Positions 7,630 through 15,589 of a DNA stretch of 64,000 nt are shown here, one piece after another (the stretch's first letter is position 1; every line of letters starts with the position of its first letter). Below the pieces are notes generated by a model that worked only from the letters and a program-made list of their open reading frames with translations, was not told the DNA's origin and did no database searches. Source of the stretch: Phycisphaerales bacterium. Its GTDB lineage: Bacteria; Planctomycetota; Phycisphaerae; UBA1845. A program made the position numbers and the translations under genes. The stretch covers positions 1 to 64,000 of the forward strand of contig JADZBE010000030.1 of NCBI GenBank assembly GCA_020852275.1. Reading direction: 5' to 3'.

Positions 7630-7875
7630 ATGCTGCTGAAAGTTCCGCTGGTTCTTGAGCCGCAAAGCGAGGGCGGCTTCACCGTGACGTCGCCGCTGCT
7701 GCCTGAGCTTGTCACGGAGGGCGATTCCGCGGCCGAAGCGATCGCCAACGTGAGTGATGCGCTTCAGGCCGTGCTGGAACTCTATCGCGAATCGAACCGC
7801 GCACTCCCGCCCAACCTTGTCCAGCGGGAGTCTGACGGTCCCGTGTGGCTTGAGACCGTGGTGGTTACGTCGTGA
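7630..7875 (+). CDS. hicB: HicB-family antitoxin
   Basis: An 81-residue HicB-like antitoxin with the partial RNase-H-like fold: VPLVLEPQSEGGFTVTSPLL then ELVTEGDSAAEAIANVSDAL. HicB neutralises the HicA RNase and usually represses its operon. The ATG at 7630 is preceded by AAGGAG with 8-nt spacing. There is no C-terminal DNA-binding domain, so this is the short HicB type. The stop overlaps the hicA start (GTGA, 7872-7875). The antitoxin-first order is the less common arrangement. Confidence 0.82.
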   Translation: MLLKVPLVLEPQSEGGFTVTSPLLPELVTEGDSAAEAIANVSDALQAVLELYRESNRALPPNLVQRESDGPVWLETVVVTS

Positions 7876-8084
7876 GGTACCGCGAAGTCGCGCGCAAGCT
7901 GTCCGTTTTGAACTGCGAAGAGTTGCCACGCCAAGGCGGTGGGTCGCACCGCAAGTGGCGCAACCCTTCGACCGGACACGCGACCACGGTTCCCGATCGG
8001 GGATCCAAGGACTTGAAGTCTGGAACGTTGCGCGCCGTTGTCAAGCAACTCGGGTTGAGTTGGACTGCATTCGATCAGGCATGA
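7872..8084 (+). CDS. hicA: HicA-family mRNA interferase toxin
   Basis: A 70-residue HicA with the double-stranded-RNA-binding-like fold. The catalytic histidine lies in GGSHRKW (residues 23-29), and the C-terminal half KSGTLRAVVKQLGLSWTAF has the usual helix-forming pattern (the common form is GTLRSILKQAGIS). HicA cleaves mRNA independently of ribosomes when free of HicB. It starts at GTG 7872, overlapping the hicB stop, so it should be translationally coupled. All expected features are present. Confidence 0.85.
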   Translation: MRYREVARKLSVLNCEELPRQGGGSHRKWRNPSTGHATTVPDRGSKDLKSGTLRAVVKQLGLSWTAFDQA

Positions 8085-8115
8085 CATCCATTCGCATTGA
8101 CATTGGATTGACGTG

Positions 8116-9003
8116 ATGACATTACGTTTGCAACACACCGACGAACGCATCCGCATCTTCGACGGGCAGACGCTGCTCGCGGCGTATCGCTTCAAGACCT
8201 CGCAGTCGAAGCCGTACTTTGAGCACGTCGCCCTGCCGGCGGACTGCGGGGATCACGCCGGCGAGAACCTTGTGCTCGTCTGCCCGCACGATCACGTGTG
8301 GCACTTCGGCCTCTGGTTCGCGCAGAAGCGCGTGGACGAGATCAACTTCTGGGAGGTCGAGGCGCTGCGCGTCGAGAAGAGCAAGCCTTACGGCGAGTGC
8401 GTGCACGCGGGCCTGTTCGACGTGGATGCGAAACACGCCGGGGCGGTCGCGTTCGGGCAGCGCATCGACTGGGTCAGCGAGCATGGCGAGCCCGTGCTTT
8501 CCGAGCGCCGCACGCTGGAGATTCTTCCGCCGAAGGACGGGGCGTACCGCATCGACTGGACGATCGAGCTGACCGCGCTGGGGCGCGACCGCACGCTCAA
8601 CAGTTTCGGGCGCTGGGGGCATTACTCCGGCCTGTGCTGGCGGCCCATCCGCTCCCTCTACGGCGGCGACTGGTGCAACGCGGAGTTCGAGTATTTCTGG
8701 AACATCACGGCCGAGCGCTCGAAGTGGTGCGATTTTACCGGCAAGCTCGATCGCTCGCCCGTGTTCATGAAGCCCGAGCAGGCGGGCATGACGATGTTCG
8801 ACCACCCGGAAAACCCCGGCTACCCGACGCGCTGGTACGCGGTGTACGAGCCGTTCGTGTTCATGAACGCCAACCGCACGTACAACAGCGAGTTCCTCCT
8901 GCCGAAAGGGCAGACGACCACGTGGCGCTACGGCGTGTTTGTACACTACGGCGCGGCGGAGAAGGCGCGCATCGAGGCGGAGTACGCGGCGTACGCGGGT
9001 TGA
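8116..9003 (+). CDS. DUF6807 (PmoA-like) family protein
   Basis: A 295-residue soluble protein of the DUF6807 family, frequent in planctomycetes and often annotated as PmoA family. Signatures seen are the His-rich VCPHDHVWHFGLWFAQKRVDEINFWE segment near residues 55-80, GHYSGLCWRP, and DHPENPGYPTRWYAV. The conserved histidines and Asp/Glu residues suggest a metal or carbohydrate site, but no activity is established for the family that I can cite. ATG 8116 is preferred; an in-frame GTG at 8113 is adjacent. The gene ends 8 bp before the ALDH7 3'-end remnant at 9011. Confidence 0.75.
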   Translation: MTLRLQHTDERIRIFDGQTLLAAYRFKTSQSKPYFEHVALPADCGDHAGENLVLVCPHDHVWHFGLWFAQKRVDEINFWEVEALRVEKSKPYGECVHAGLFDVDAKHAGAVAFGQRIDWVSEHGEPVLSERRTLEILPPKDGAYRIDWTIELTALGRDRTLNSFGRWGHYSGLCWRPIRSLYGGDWCNAEFEYFWNITAERSKWCDFTGKLDRSPVFMKPEQAGMTMFDHPENPGYPTRWYAVYEPFVFMNANRTYNSEFLLPKGQTTTWRYGVFVHYGAAEKARIEAEYAAYAG

Positions 9004-9010
9004 ACGCCTC

Positions 9011-9090
9011 TGCGCCAGCGGAAGCTGGGTGGTGTAGTTGATCGTGTTCGTCCGGCGGCGCATGTAGGCCTTCCATGCGTGGGAGCCGGA
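9011..9090 (-). pseudogene. Detached 3' end of an ALDH7 gene (direct repeat, left copy)
   Basis: These 80 bp align to 11090-11169 with 7 mismatches (about 91% identity). On the minus strand they encode SGSHAWKAYMRRRTNTINY followed by TTQLPLAQ, the C-terminal signature of ALDH7 (the intact gene has SGSDAWKAYMRRQTNTINY). Homology stops at both edges. The fragment lies on the far side of the ATPase/DUF4276 cassette from the intact gene, so the cassette is bracketed by direct repeats. Confidence 0.8.
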
Positions 9091-9131
9091 TTTGCGGGCT
9101 TCCGGATCCTGCCGCTTTCAGTCTGCGCACT

Positions 9132-9794
9132 TCAGCCTTTGTTCGTGCAACCCGGCATCCAGCGTCCCAATTCACGGCAGAGCTTGTCAAAAGACCTGGC
9201 GCGCCGGCGACACTCGGCGAGGTCCATGCAAGCCGTCAGCCGGACCTGATCGACCGTTTCGCTGTAATTGCCGCCCCGAAAGCGCTGTTCGATCCACGCC
9301 TTACCGTAATGGCCGTCTAAAGGGCTGGCGGGAATATCCGAATCGGCGACATCCAGCAGGTCTCCGAGCGATCTCGCAGCGGCAACAAACCACGATTCGT
9401 ACTCGACCACGGGCAGAACAACCGAGACGGGGCCTCGCTTTCCGGTCGCCCGAGCCATCGAGTCAAGAATGGACGGCGCCAACCTCCCGGCGCAATCGCC
9501 GTTCGAATCCAGAAGGACGAGGATCAACTCACTTCTCGCGACGTTATGCGTTCGCACTTGTGCCAACTTGCTGAAGGCGAGTCGCACGGCACTCGAGATC
9601 GCATCGTCGTCCGGCCGGATGTTGCCGGACGCCGCATCTCGTCGGAGGAGCTTTGAGCGGGGTTGACGTATGGGCCTCATCACGTCGATGTAGGCGCCGC
9701 CAAGCAGCTCCGTTCCCATGCGGCGCAGCAGTTCCGGAACGGCGCTGACCTCTCCATGCCCTTCTACGATGGGTGCGACGCGCAGTTGGATCAA
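9132..9794 (-). CDS. DUF4276 family protein (TOPRIM-like), partner of the upstream ATPase
   Basis: A 220-residue DUF4276 protein. The N-terminal signature VAPIVEGHGEVSAVPELLRR (residues 5-24) carries the conserved glutamates, and ILVLLDSNGDCAG supplies the acidic Asp pair. Together these resemble the TOPRIM metal-binding layout proposed for the family, found in topoisomerases, OLD nucleases and the AriB protein of PARIS. I chose TTG 9794 because it overlaps the ATPase stop by four bases (TTGA), a typical coupled start; an in-frame TTG at 9818 is the alternative. The ATPase plus TOPRIM-like pairing suggests an anti-phage or DNA-sensing system. Substrate and trigger are unknown. Confidence 0.72.
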   Translation of the reverse strand: MIQLRVAPIVEGHGEVSAVPELLRRMGTELLGGAYIDVMRPIRQPRSKLLRRDAASGNIRPDDDAISSAVRLAFSKLAQVRTHNVARSELILVLLDSNGDCAGRLAPSILDSMARATGKRGPVSVVLPVVEYESWFVAAARSLGDLLDVADSDIPASPLDGHYGKAWIEQRFRGGNYSETVDQVRLTACMDLAECRRRARSFDKLCRELGRWMPGCTNKG

Positions 9795-11038
9795 GGCTCG
9801 TCTTTCTCCAGGTTCCAAAGCGTCGCTTGCCGCTCCTGCTCCTCGACCTTGGATGTATCCGGTTCCAGTTGGTCCATCCGCAGCAACTCGCCGGCTGAAT
9901 ACAGGTGGTCTCTGATGGCGCCGAGCGTCGCGTGGTCGGGGCCGGAAAGCGAGGTGCTGCCTTCGTGAAGCACGACGATCAGCAGGGTGTCGCGGCTCGT
10001 CTCAACCTGATCCAGCAGGTCGGGGCTGTGAGTGGTGACGACGATCTGCGTGACATTCGCCGCTTCTCGCAGCGCGTCCATGAGAGCGCCCGAGGCCGCG
10101 GGGTGCAGCGCCGTTTCAGGCTCTTCAATCCCCACGAGCGTCACGGGTCGTTTTCGCTCAGCGAGTTGCGTCACGGCGGTCAAGGCTCCCAGCGCCCGCA
10201 AGGTCCCGTCGGACATGCTGGCGGCGTGAAACCTCCACGGATGCGGCGACCCCTTCACGGCCTGGCGAAACTCGAAGGTCTCCTTTGGTCCGAGCGCGAC
10301 ACGCTCCACGTCGGAGACCCCCGGCACGATATGCTGAAGGTACTCCGTAATTCGTTGCAGGATATCAGGCTTGTCCCCTTTGAGGCGCGCGATGACGCCG
10401 GCGATGTTGCCGCCATCCCGGTGAAGCAGCTCTCCCGCGTCGGGATTTTGCAATTCTTTCATGGCCTCTGGATTAAGGTTGTAGAAGCCCATGGATGTCA
10501 TGGCGTCATACACGGGGCGAAATGCGGGATGTGTTGAAGCGAGCACCAGGTAAAGCCGATCATGGGCCGCGGGTGGAAGTCCGGATGGGTGACTCGATTC
10601 CACGACACCCTCACGAACGAGATACCGGCCGAGCAGGTCTCCACCCAGCGTCTTAACAACCAGGCGCTCGACCTTGACTGTAAAGGCTCCACGCTCTCGA
10701 GCGGCAATCTCGAAGTCGTAGGTTGCCAGCAGATGATCGGGCAGGTCCAGCGTCAATCCCAGCATGAAGTTGCGCGGATGGCCGGTGCTTTTTCGCCGCA
10801 CCTGTTCAATCCCGCCGCGCGCATTCAGTGCATGGCCCAAGGAGGTCTGAAGGCTGTCGGCGATGAACCGGAGTGCGTCGAGAAAATTGCTCTTGCCCGA
10901 CCCGTTTCGACCGACAAGGATTGTCAGCCCGCCAAGCTCGATGTTGCAGCTCCCGATGCTCTTGAAGTTCCGGATGCGCACGCACCTGACCCGCGGGGCC
11001 GCATCGGCAGGGATGAGGGTTGCGCTGTTGCTGGACAT
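9791..11038 (-). CDS. AAA/ABC-type ATPase (AAA_21, OLD/AriA-like)
   Basis: A 415-residue SMC/OLD-like ATPase. It begins IRNFKSIGSCNIELGGLTIL, with Walker A GRNGSGKS at 43-50, the signature-like MSDGTLR at 275-281, Walker B GIEEPETALHP at 303-313 and the H-loop TTHSPDLLD. Proteins of this build pair with a TOPRIM or other effector and sense phage or DNA ends (OLD, PARIS, Gabija). Here the partner is the coupled DUF4276 gene. The pair is bracketed by 80-bp direct copies of the ALDH7 3' end, which suggests the cassette arrived by transfer. The ATG at 11038 begins a polar 15-residue leader before the ATPase core. Confidence 0.8.
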   Translation of the reverse strand: MSSNSATLIPADAAPRVRCVRIRNFKSIGSCNIELGGLTILVGRNGSGKSNFLDALRFIADSLQTSLGHALNARGGIEQVRRKSTGHPRNFMLGLTLDLPDHLLATYDFEIAARERGAFTVKVERLVVKTLGGDLLGRYLVREGVVESSHPSGLPPAAHDRLYLVLASTHPAFRPVYDAMTSMGFYNLNPEAMKELQNPDAGELLHRDGGNIAGVIARLKGDKPDILQRITEYLQHIVPGVSDVERVALGPKETFEFRQAVKGSPHPWRFHAASMSDGTLRALGALTAVTQLAERKRPVTLVGIEEPETALHPAASGALMDALREAANVTQIVVTTHSPDLLDQVETSRDTLLIVVLHEGSTSLSGPDHATLGAIRDHLYSAGELLRMDQLEPDTSKVEEQERQATLWNLEKDEP

Positions 11039-11067
11039 CGTTGCTCCACAGCGTATCGCACGGGTGA

Positions 11068-12726
11068 CTACTCGCCAAACCGGATCCCTTGCGCCAGCGG
11101 GAGCTGCGTGGTGTAGTTGATCGTGTTCGTCTGGCGGCGCATGTAGGCTTTCCAGGCGTCCGAGCCGGACTCGCGTCCGCCGCCGGTTTCCTTTTCGCCG
11201 CCGAAGGCGCCGCCGATTTCCGCGCCGCTGGTGCCGATGTTGACGTTGGCGATGCCGCAGTCGCTGCCCGCGGCGGAGAGGAACGTTTCCGCCTCGATCA
11301 GGTCGCGCGTGAAGATGGCGCTGGAAAGACCCTGCGGGACGGCGTTCTGCAGGTGGATGGCTTCGGCGAGGTCGGAGATGTCTGGTTGGCGAACCACCGG
11401 TTCGCTCGTTCGCGCGGGCTGAAGTTCGCGGCTCGGTGGGGAACCCGCTCCCTGACGGTCGCGGCTCTGATGGTCGCGGCTCTGACGGTTGCGGCTCTGA
11501 CCGTACGGAATTACGTAGAGGATCGGGGCGAACGTTTCGTCCTGCACAATCCCATACTCATTGCGCGCCTCGGCGATGCACGGCGTCACGTACCCACTAC
11601 CCGGATACTTGATCAAATCTGTCAAGCGCTCGCCTCCGAAGAGGATCCTCCCCCCCGCCTCCTCCAGCTTCGCGATCGCGCGCATCATGTCGTCCACGGC
11701 TTTGGTATTGATCAGCGGACCCATGAGCGTGCCCTTGTCCAGCGGGTCGCCGATCGGCACCGACTGGTACGCGCTGACCAGCCGCCGCGTCAGCTCCTCG
11801 CGCACCGACTCGTGCACAATCAGACGCCGCGTGCTCGTGCAGCGCTGACCGGCCGTGCCCACCGCGCCGAAGAGAATCGCCCGCGTCGCCAGGTCCAGAT
11901 CGGCGCTGGGCGTCACGATAATGGCATTGTTCCCGCCGAGTTCGAGGATCGTGCGTCCGAAGCGCGAGGCGACGACTTCGCCGATGCGCTTGCCCATGCG
12001 GCACGAGCCGGTGGCGCTGATCTGCGGGATGCGCCGGTCGGCGATCATGTGCTCGCCCACCGTCGAGCCGGGGCCGATCACCAGACTGAAAATCGCCGGG
12101 TCCACCCCCGATTCGCGGCAGACGCGCTCGGCGATTTTCGTGCAGGCCACGGCGCACAGCGGCGTCTGCGATGAGGGCTTCCAGATCGTGGAGTCGCCGC
12201 ACACGGCCGCCAGCGCCGCGTTCCACGCCCACACGGCCACGGGAAAGTTGAACGCGGAGATGACGCCGACGATGCCGAGCGGGTGCCATTGCTCGTACAT
12301 GCGGTGCCCCGGGCGCTCGGAGTGCATGGACAGCCCGTAAAGCTGCCGCGACAGCCCGCAGGCGAAGTCGCAGATGTCGATCATCTCCTGCACCTCTCCC
12401 TCGCCTTCGGGGAGGATTTTCCCCATCTCCAGCGTGACGAGCCGGCCGAGGTCCGCCTTCGCCTCGCGCAGCGCGTTGCCGAGGCGTCGCACCGTTTCGC
12501 CGCGCACGGGGGCGGGCACGTCGCGCCATGTAAGGAACGCCTCATGCGCCCGTGCGGCGATGCGGTCATACTCCGCGGACGTCACCTGCTGCACGCCGGC
12601 AAGCAGCGAGCCGTCCCTGGGAGAGAGCGAGTCAAGCTTCCCGCCGCCGCCCAGCCACTCGCCGCAGAAGCCGCCGGGATTGACCGCCTCGATCCCCAGT
12701 TTTCGCAGTAGCGCCTGTGCATTCAT
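11068..12726 (-). CDS. ALDH7-family aldehyde dehydrogenase with an in-frame repeat insertion
   Basis: A 552-residue aldehyde dehydrogenase. ALDH7 members oxidise alpha-aminoadipic semialdehyde/piperideine-6-carboxylate in lysine breakdown, or related aldehydes. Diagnostic features are SAFNFPVAVWAWNAALAAV, the catalytic Glu in LELGGNN, the catalytic Cys in GTAGQRCTSTRR, and the ALDH7 C-terminus GGGRESGSDAWKAYMRR through LPLAQGIRF. Typical members have about 500-515 residues. The excess is a roughly 40-residue Arg/Ser/Gln-rich insert at residues 410-449 (11380-11499), between APILYVIPY and SDLAEAIHLQNAVPQG, encoded by a dispersed repeat. The insert lies in a likely surface loop, so activity may survive. 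The 3' end is duplicated at 9011-9090. I chose ATG 12726 over an extension to 12783. Confidence 0.85.
   Translation of the reverse strand: MNAQALLRKLGIEAVNPGGFCGEWLGGGGKLDSLSPRDGSLLAGVQQVTSAEYDRIAARAHEAFLTWRDVPAPVRGETVRRLGNALREAKADLGRLVTLEMGKILPEGEGEVQEMIDICDFACGLSRQLYGLSMHSERPGHRMYEQWHPLGIVGVISAFNFPVAVWAWNAALAAVCGDSTIWKPSSQTPLCAVACTKIAERVCRESGVDPAIFSLVIGPGSTVGEHMIADRRIPQISATGSCRMGKRIGEVVASRFGRTILELGGNNAIIVTPSADLDLATRAILFGAVGTAGQRCTSTRRLIVHESVREELTRRLVSAYQSVPIGDPLDKGTLMGPLINTKAVDDMMRAIAKLEEAGGRILFGGERLTDLIKYPGSGYVTPCIAEARNEYGIVQDETFAPILYVIPYGQSRNRQSRDHQSRDRQGAGSPPSRELQPARTSEPVVRQPDISDLAEAIHLQNAVPQGLSSAIFTRDLIEAETFLSAAGSDCGIANVNIGTSGAEIGGAFGGEKETGGGRESGSDAWKAYMRRQTNTINYTTQLPLAQGIRFGE
11090..11169 (-). 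repeat. Right copy of the 80-bp direct repeat (ALDH7 3' end)
   Basis: The intact copy inside the ALDH7 gene, matching 9011-9090 with 7 mismatches. The two copies bracket the ATPase/DUF4276 genes and are candidate left and right boundaries of a roughly 2-kb insertion. Confidence 0.8.
11426..11500 (+). repeat. Dispersed GCGGCTCTGA repeat inside the ALDH7 gene, 15-bp units
   Basis: GCGGCTCTGA recurs at 11461, 11476 and 11491 (15-bp period), preceded by CGCTCCCTGACGGTC. The same element between genes (52695, 25624) has a 16-bp period. The 15-bp form is a multiple of three and keeps the ALDH7 frame open. Confidence 0.85.
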
Positions 12727-12799
12727 GAGTCGGACCCGCCTTTGAAAGTGTGACGCCCGGCCAGCATAGAAGTCCGAGAACAAGCGTCAAGAATGCCGG

Positions 12800-13000
12800 A
12801 CCCGTGCGGCACGGGTTTCCAACGAGTCGATGCAGAGGAGGCATCTTGCCCGATCGTGTTGCACCGGTTTCCAACCGGTGGCTGTGGCACAGGTTTTTCA
12901 ACCTGCAGCGCGGATGTAGGTTCGCTGCCCGCTCGTGTGGCACCGGTTTCCAACCGGTGGCTGTAGCACAGGTTTCCAAACCTGTGCAGTTCACGTCGTC
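12800..13000. repeat. Dispersed palindromic repeat family, ACCGGTTTCCAACCGGT / ACAGGTTTCCAAACCTGT
   Basis: The 405-bp gap between ALDH7 and the next gene is largely occupied by alternating copies of ACCGGTTTCCAACCGGTGG (12865, 12945) and GGCACAGGTTT...AACCTG (12887, 12967). Each is a short hairpin. A related copy cluster lies at 19855-19925. I see no gene here. Confidence 0.75.
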
Positions 13001-13131
13001 GGTGGCCGCTCCGCTGACGAGCAACAGCAGCATCCCTCATCGATCACCGCCGCCGAGGGGATTGGACTCCATGGCCCGCGGGGCTAGCATGGATGCGTAC
13101 AAAGAGTCTGATTGTCGTGTGGAAGAAAGCG

Positions 13132-13386
13132 ATGGTCACAACGAGTGGACCGCTGACCAAGGGCGAAGTGGGGACCTTTGGAGAATTGTCCGCCCGCCCC
13201 AATCCCCTTGGGCTTGTCGTCCTTCAAGTTCCAGCGCTGGAGGACCTGTTGCCCTTTCTCGAAGCCAAGCTAGGCCGCAAGCTCACCGATGCGGAGCTGG
13301 CGGAACATAACGATCGCGCTCCCTCGATGGCCGTGGAGGCGGAAGTCGCAAACCACATGCAGGCGTTTCGACGCGCCCGTCGCTAA
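13132..13386 (+). CDS. Small hypothetical protein
   Basis: An 84-residue soluble protein beginning MVTTSGPLTKGEVGTFGELS, with a C-terminal helical, charged half (LEAKLGRKLTDAELAEHNDR then VANHMQAFRRARR). I do not recognise a family. ATG 13132 has a weak upstream GGAAG; an in-frame ATG at 13093 would add 13 residues. The balanced amino-acid composition, unlike the surrounding repeat DNA, supports a real gene, but with limited confidence. Confidence 0.4.
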   Translation: MVTTSGPLTKGEVGTFGELSARPNPLGLVVLQVPALEDLLPFLEAKLGRKLTDAELAEHNDRAPSMAVEAEVANHMQAFRRARR

Positions 13387-13413
13387 TGATTCGGTCGAGT
13401 GGCGAAGCGGTTT

Positions 13414-14049
13414 TCAGCCGCGATCGTTCTCCACCCCAGCTTCTTCCGATTCTGCTTCCGCTTCCGCCGCGCCTTCCGGATCCAGCAGGCGCTGAATTTC
13501 CGTCATGCGCGCTTCGACCGCAAGACGCCGCTCCTCTGCCTCGCGTGCCGCTTGTTCCCGGGCATCCCCCACATCCGCCACGGCTTCCCCGGTCGCGCCG
13601 GTCGTCGGCTCGCCGCCTTTCAGGGAAGCGCCGCCATAAAGAAACGCATATCGCTCCGCCACCTCACCGAACTCGAACGACTCCTCGCGCAGCACGCGCG
13701 TGCGCGCATCAGCATAGGTGAAACTGAACCGGTCGCCTTCGGGTCGCAACCGGTCGAAGCGCACGCGCATGGTCACTTGACCGCCCGGGAGGCGCTTCAC
13801 GCTGACCATGTCGAGCTGATCGACGCCAATCTGGTACATCTGCGACACAATCATCGCGTCCAGCAGCAAGGTGCGATCGGCTTCCGTAACGTGCGCAATC
13901 AAGTGCTCCCACGCACGATCGAGCTTGGCCTGATCGTCAGCGCCCAGTCGAGCCACCATAGGCATCGAAAGCGGTCCGCATCCAACGATGGCCCCAAGAG
14001 CAACCACGCTCAAGGAACGGATCGAGCTGAATCGGTGTGTGGCACGCAT
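13414..14049 (-). CDS. Predicted lipoprotein of unknown function
   Basis: A 211-residue protein. Residues 1-24 form a lipoprotein signal (basic start, hydrophobic SVVALGAIVGC) with lipobox IVGC, so it is probably acylated and membrane-anchored on the periplasmic side. The middle contains VTMRVRFDRLRPEGDRFSF, beta-strand-like, and ARTRVLREESFEF. The C-terminal 60 residues are an Ala/Glu/Arg-rich helix (REQAAREAEERRLAVEARM). No family was recognised. It converges with the gene at 13132-13386 and diverges from the pseudopilin operon at 14279. Confidence 0.55.
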   Translation of the reverse strand: MRATHRFSSIRSLSVVALGAIVGCGPLSMPMVARLGADDQAKLDRAWEHLIAHVTEADRTLLLDAMIVSQMYQIGVDQLDMVSVKRLPGGQVTMRVRFDRLRPEGDRFSFTYADARTRVLREESFEFGEVAERYAFLYGGASLKGGEPTTGATGEAVADVGDAREQAAREAEERRLAVEARMTEIQRLLDPEGAAEAEAESEEAGVENDRG

Positions 14050-14278
14050 GTTGGGTCTTCCGCTTCGCTTGGGAATTCTCCCTGCGGTGCTTGTCGGAAT
14101 AGCAAGGCATCAGCACTCCCGGAGCACGGCTCATGGGCTTCCAATGGAGCTTGCGGGCTCCTGCCTGATTCGGCGGATCTGCTTGGCCGCCGTCCGGGAA
14201 CCGCCCTGAAATTTCCAAGTTGACGCTGTATGTCTCGTCGCGCAGCGGCGTCTAATGCGACAATTGAAATGAGATTCT

Positions 14279-14845
14279 ATGGCAGAGCGATATCGGACGC
14301 CACCTTGTGCGGCGCGGTCGTTCGCCGCGACGGTCTTGAGCCGCGCTGTCCGGCGGGCCCAGCCTGCGCGCGCCTTCTCACTCGTCGAAGGGCTGATGGC
14401 CTCCGTGGTCCTCTCCTTCTCCGTGATCGCCATCTCGGCGGCGCTGACCTTGGGACAACAACATGCGCTCGAAGCGGCGAACATGCGCTATGCCGACGAC
14501 CTGGCCGAGTCGCTGATGGAGGAAGTGCTGTGCCTGCCGTATGACGATCCGAATGGTCCGACGCTTCCCGGTCCGGAGTCGGGTGAACTCAACCGCGGGC
14601 AATTCGACAATCTCGACGATTTCCATGGGTGGCTCGAGCGCGCGGGGACGCTGACGGATGCGACGCGGACGGCGCTGCCGGCGGAGTATCAGAAGTTTGA
14701 GCGCAGCGTCACGGTAGCGGCCGGTCAGGTGCGGCCGACCGGCTTCCCCGCGGCCGTGCCGGGTCAGACGGTGACCGTAACGGTGAACCTCAGCGGGCGG
14801 GCGATGGTGGAGCTGACGCGATTCGTGGCGCAGCCGCCTTCTTGA
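14279..14845 (+). CDS. Type IV prepilin-like minor pseudopilin (GspI-like)
   Basis: A 188-residue protein with a prepilin N-terminus: after a basic leader of about 32 residues, FSLVEGLMASVVLSFSVIAI carries the consensus Glu at +5 and the hydrophobic helix. The unusual feature is VEGL rather than VELL. The peptide would be cut and N-methylated by prepilin peptidase and packed into a type II secretion pseudopilus or type IV pilus. It is first of three consecutive pseudopilin genes (14279-16089). GspI-like is the best guess from gene order (I-J-H type), not from sequence comparison. Confidence 0.65.
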   Translation: MAERYRTPPCAARSFAATVLSRAVRRAQPARAFSLVEGLMASVVLSFSVIAISAALTLGQQHALEAANMRYADDLAESLMEEVLCLPYDDPNGPTLPGPESGELNRGQFDNLDDFHGWLERAGTLTDATRTALPAEYQKFERSVTVAAGQVRPTGFPAAVPGQTVTVTVNLSGRAMVELTRFVAQPPS

Positions 14846-14872
14846 TGAGGCACCAAAACTGCGAGCGATGGC

Positions 14873-15589
14873 ATGACCGTAGTCGCCCATATCAGAACGA
14901 AGCGCCCTTCGCGGTTGCGGCGTCGGCGCGCGCGCGTCGGCGATGCAAAACTCGGTCAAAGCGACGGCCGCATCGCGTTCGCCGCGCGGTCCGCAGGCAT
15001 GACGCTGGTCGAGCTGCTCGTCGGGATGGTGGTCATGACGATCGTGCTGGGGGCGCTGGGCGGCGTCATGTACACGACAGTGCAGGCGACGCAGGACACC
15101 AAGCAGTCGCGGAGCCGCGCGGTCCGTTCGACGGCCTTGCAGGCGCAGCTTGCCGAGGGCGTTCACGAGTCGCTCTCGTTCCTGCTGGCCGCGAACAACC
15201 GGCTCCTGCTGTGGACGTCCGACGGCAACGCAAGCGACGGCGTGAATCTCGATGAGCTTCGGCTGTATGAGCGCGATACGCGGACGCGGCAGCTCTTCGA
15301 GTACACGATCGTCTGGCCCGCGGGGATGACGCAGGCGCAGATCGACGCCGCCAATACCGCCTACGCCGCGACGAGCAACTTCGCCACCGTGGCAAACCGC
15401 CTCAAGCGGCACGCGAACTGCCGCAAGACGCTCGTCGCCACCGGGCTGAAGACGATGACCGCGACGCTGAATAAATCGGCGGCACTGGACGCGACGCTGG
15501 TGACGCTCAAGCTGGAAACCGTGATGGGGGCGCTTTCGGAAACCTGCATCGCGGCGTGCGGTCCGCGAGAGCCGCGGAGGCCCGCGTGA
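14873..15589 (+). CDS. Prepilin-like minor pseudopilin (GspJ-like)
   Basis: A 238-residue pseudopilin with a long basic leader (about 41 residues) and the cleavage/methylation motif GMTLVELLVGMVVMTIVLGA at about 42-61, followed by a globular domain rich in polar residues. It is the middle gene of the cluster and the largest, as GspJ usually is. Its TGA overlaps the next gene's ATG by one base (TGATG at 15587-15591), indicating translational coupling. The start at 14873 is the only good in-frame ATG before the hydrophobic helix apart from one at the motif itself. Confidence 0.65.
   Translation: MTVVAHIRTKRPSRLRRRRARVGDAKLGQSDGRIAFAARSAGMTLVELLVGMVVMTIVLGALGGVMYTTVQATQDTKQSRSRAVRSTALQAQLAEGVHESLSFLLAANNRLLLWTSDGNASDGVNLDELRLYERDTRTRQLFEYTIVWPAGMTQAQIDAANTAYAATSNFATVANRLKRHANCRKTLVATGLKTMTATLNKSAALDATLVTLKLETVMGALSETCIAACGPREPRRPA

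Noticed and set aside
9488..9503. GTTCGAATCC resembling a tRNA T-arm
   Set aside because: It lies inside the DUF4276 gene, with no acceptor, anticodon or D-arm around it.
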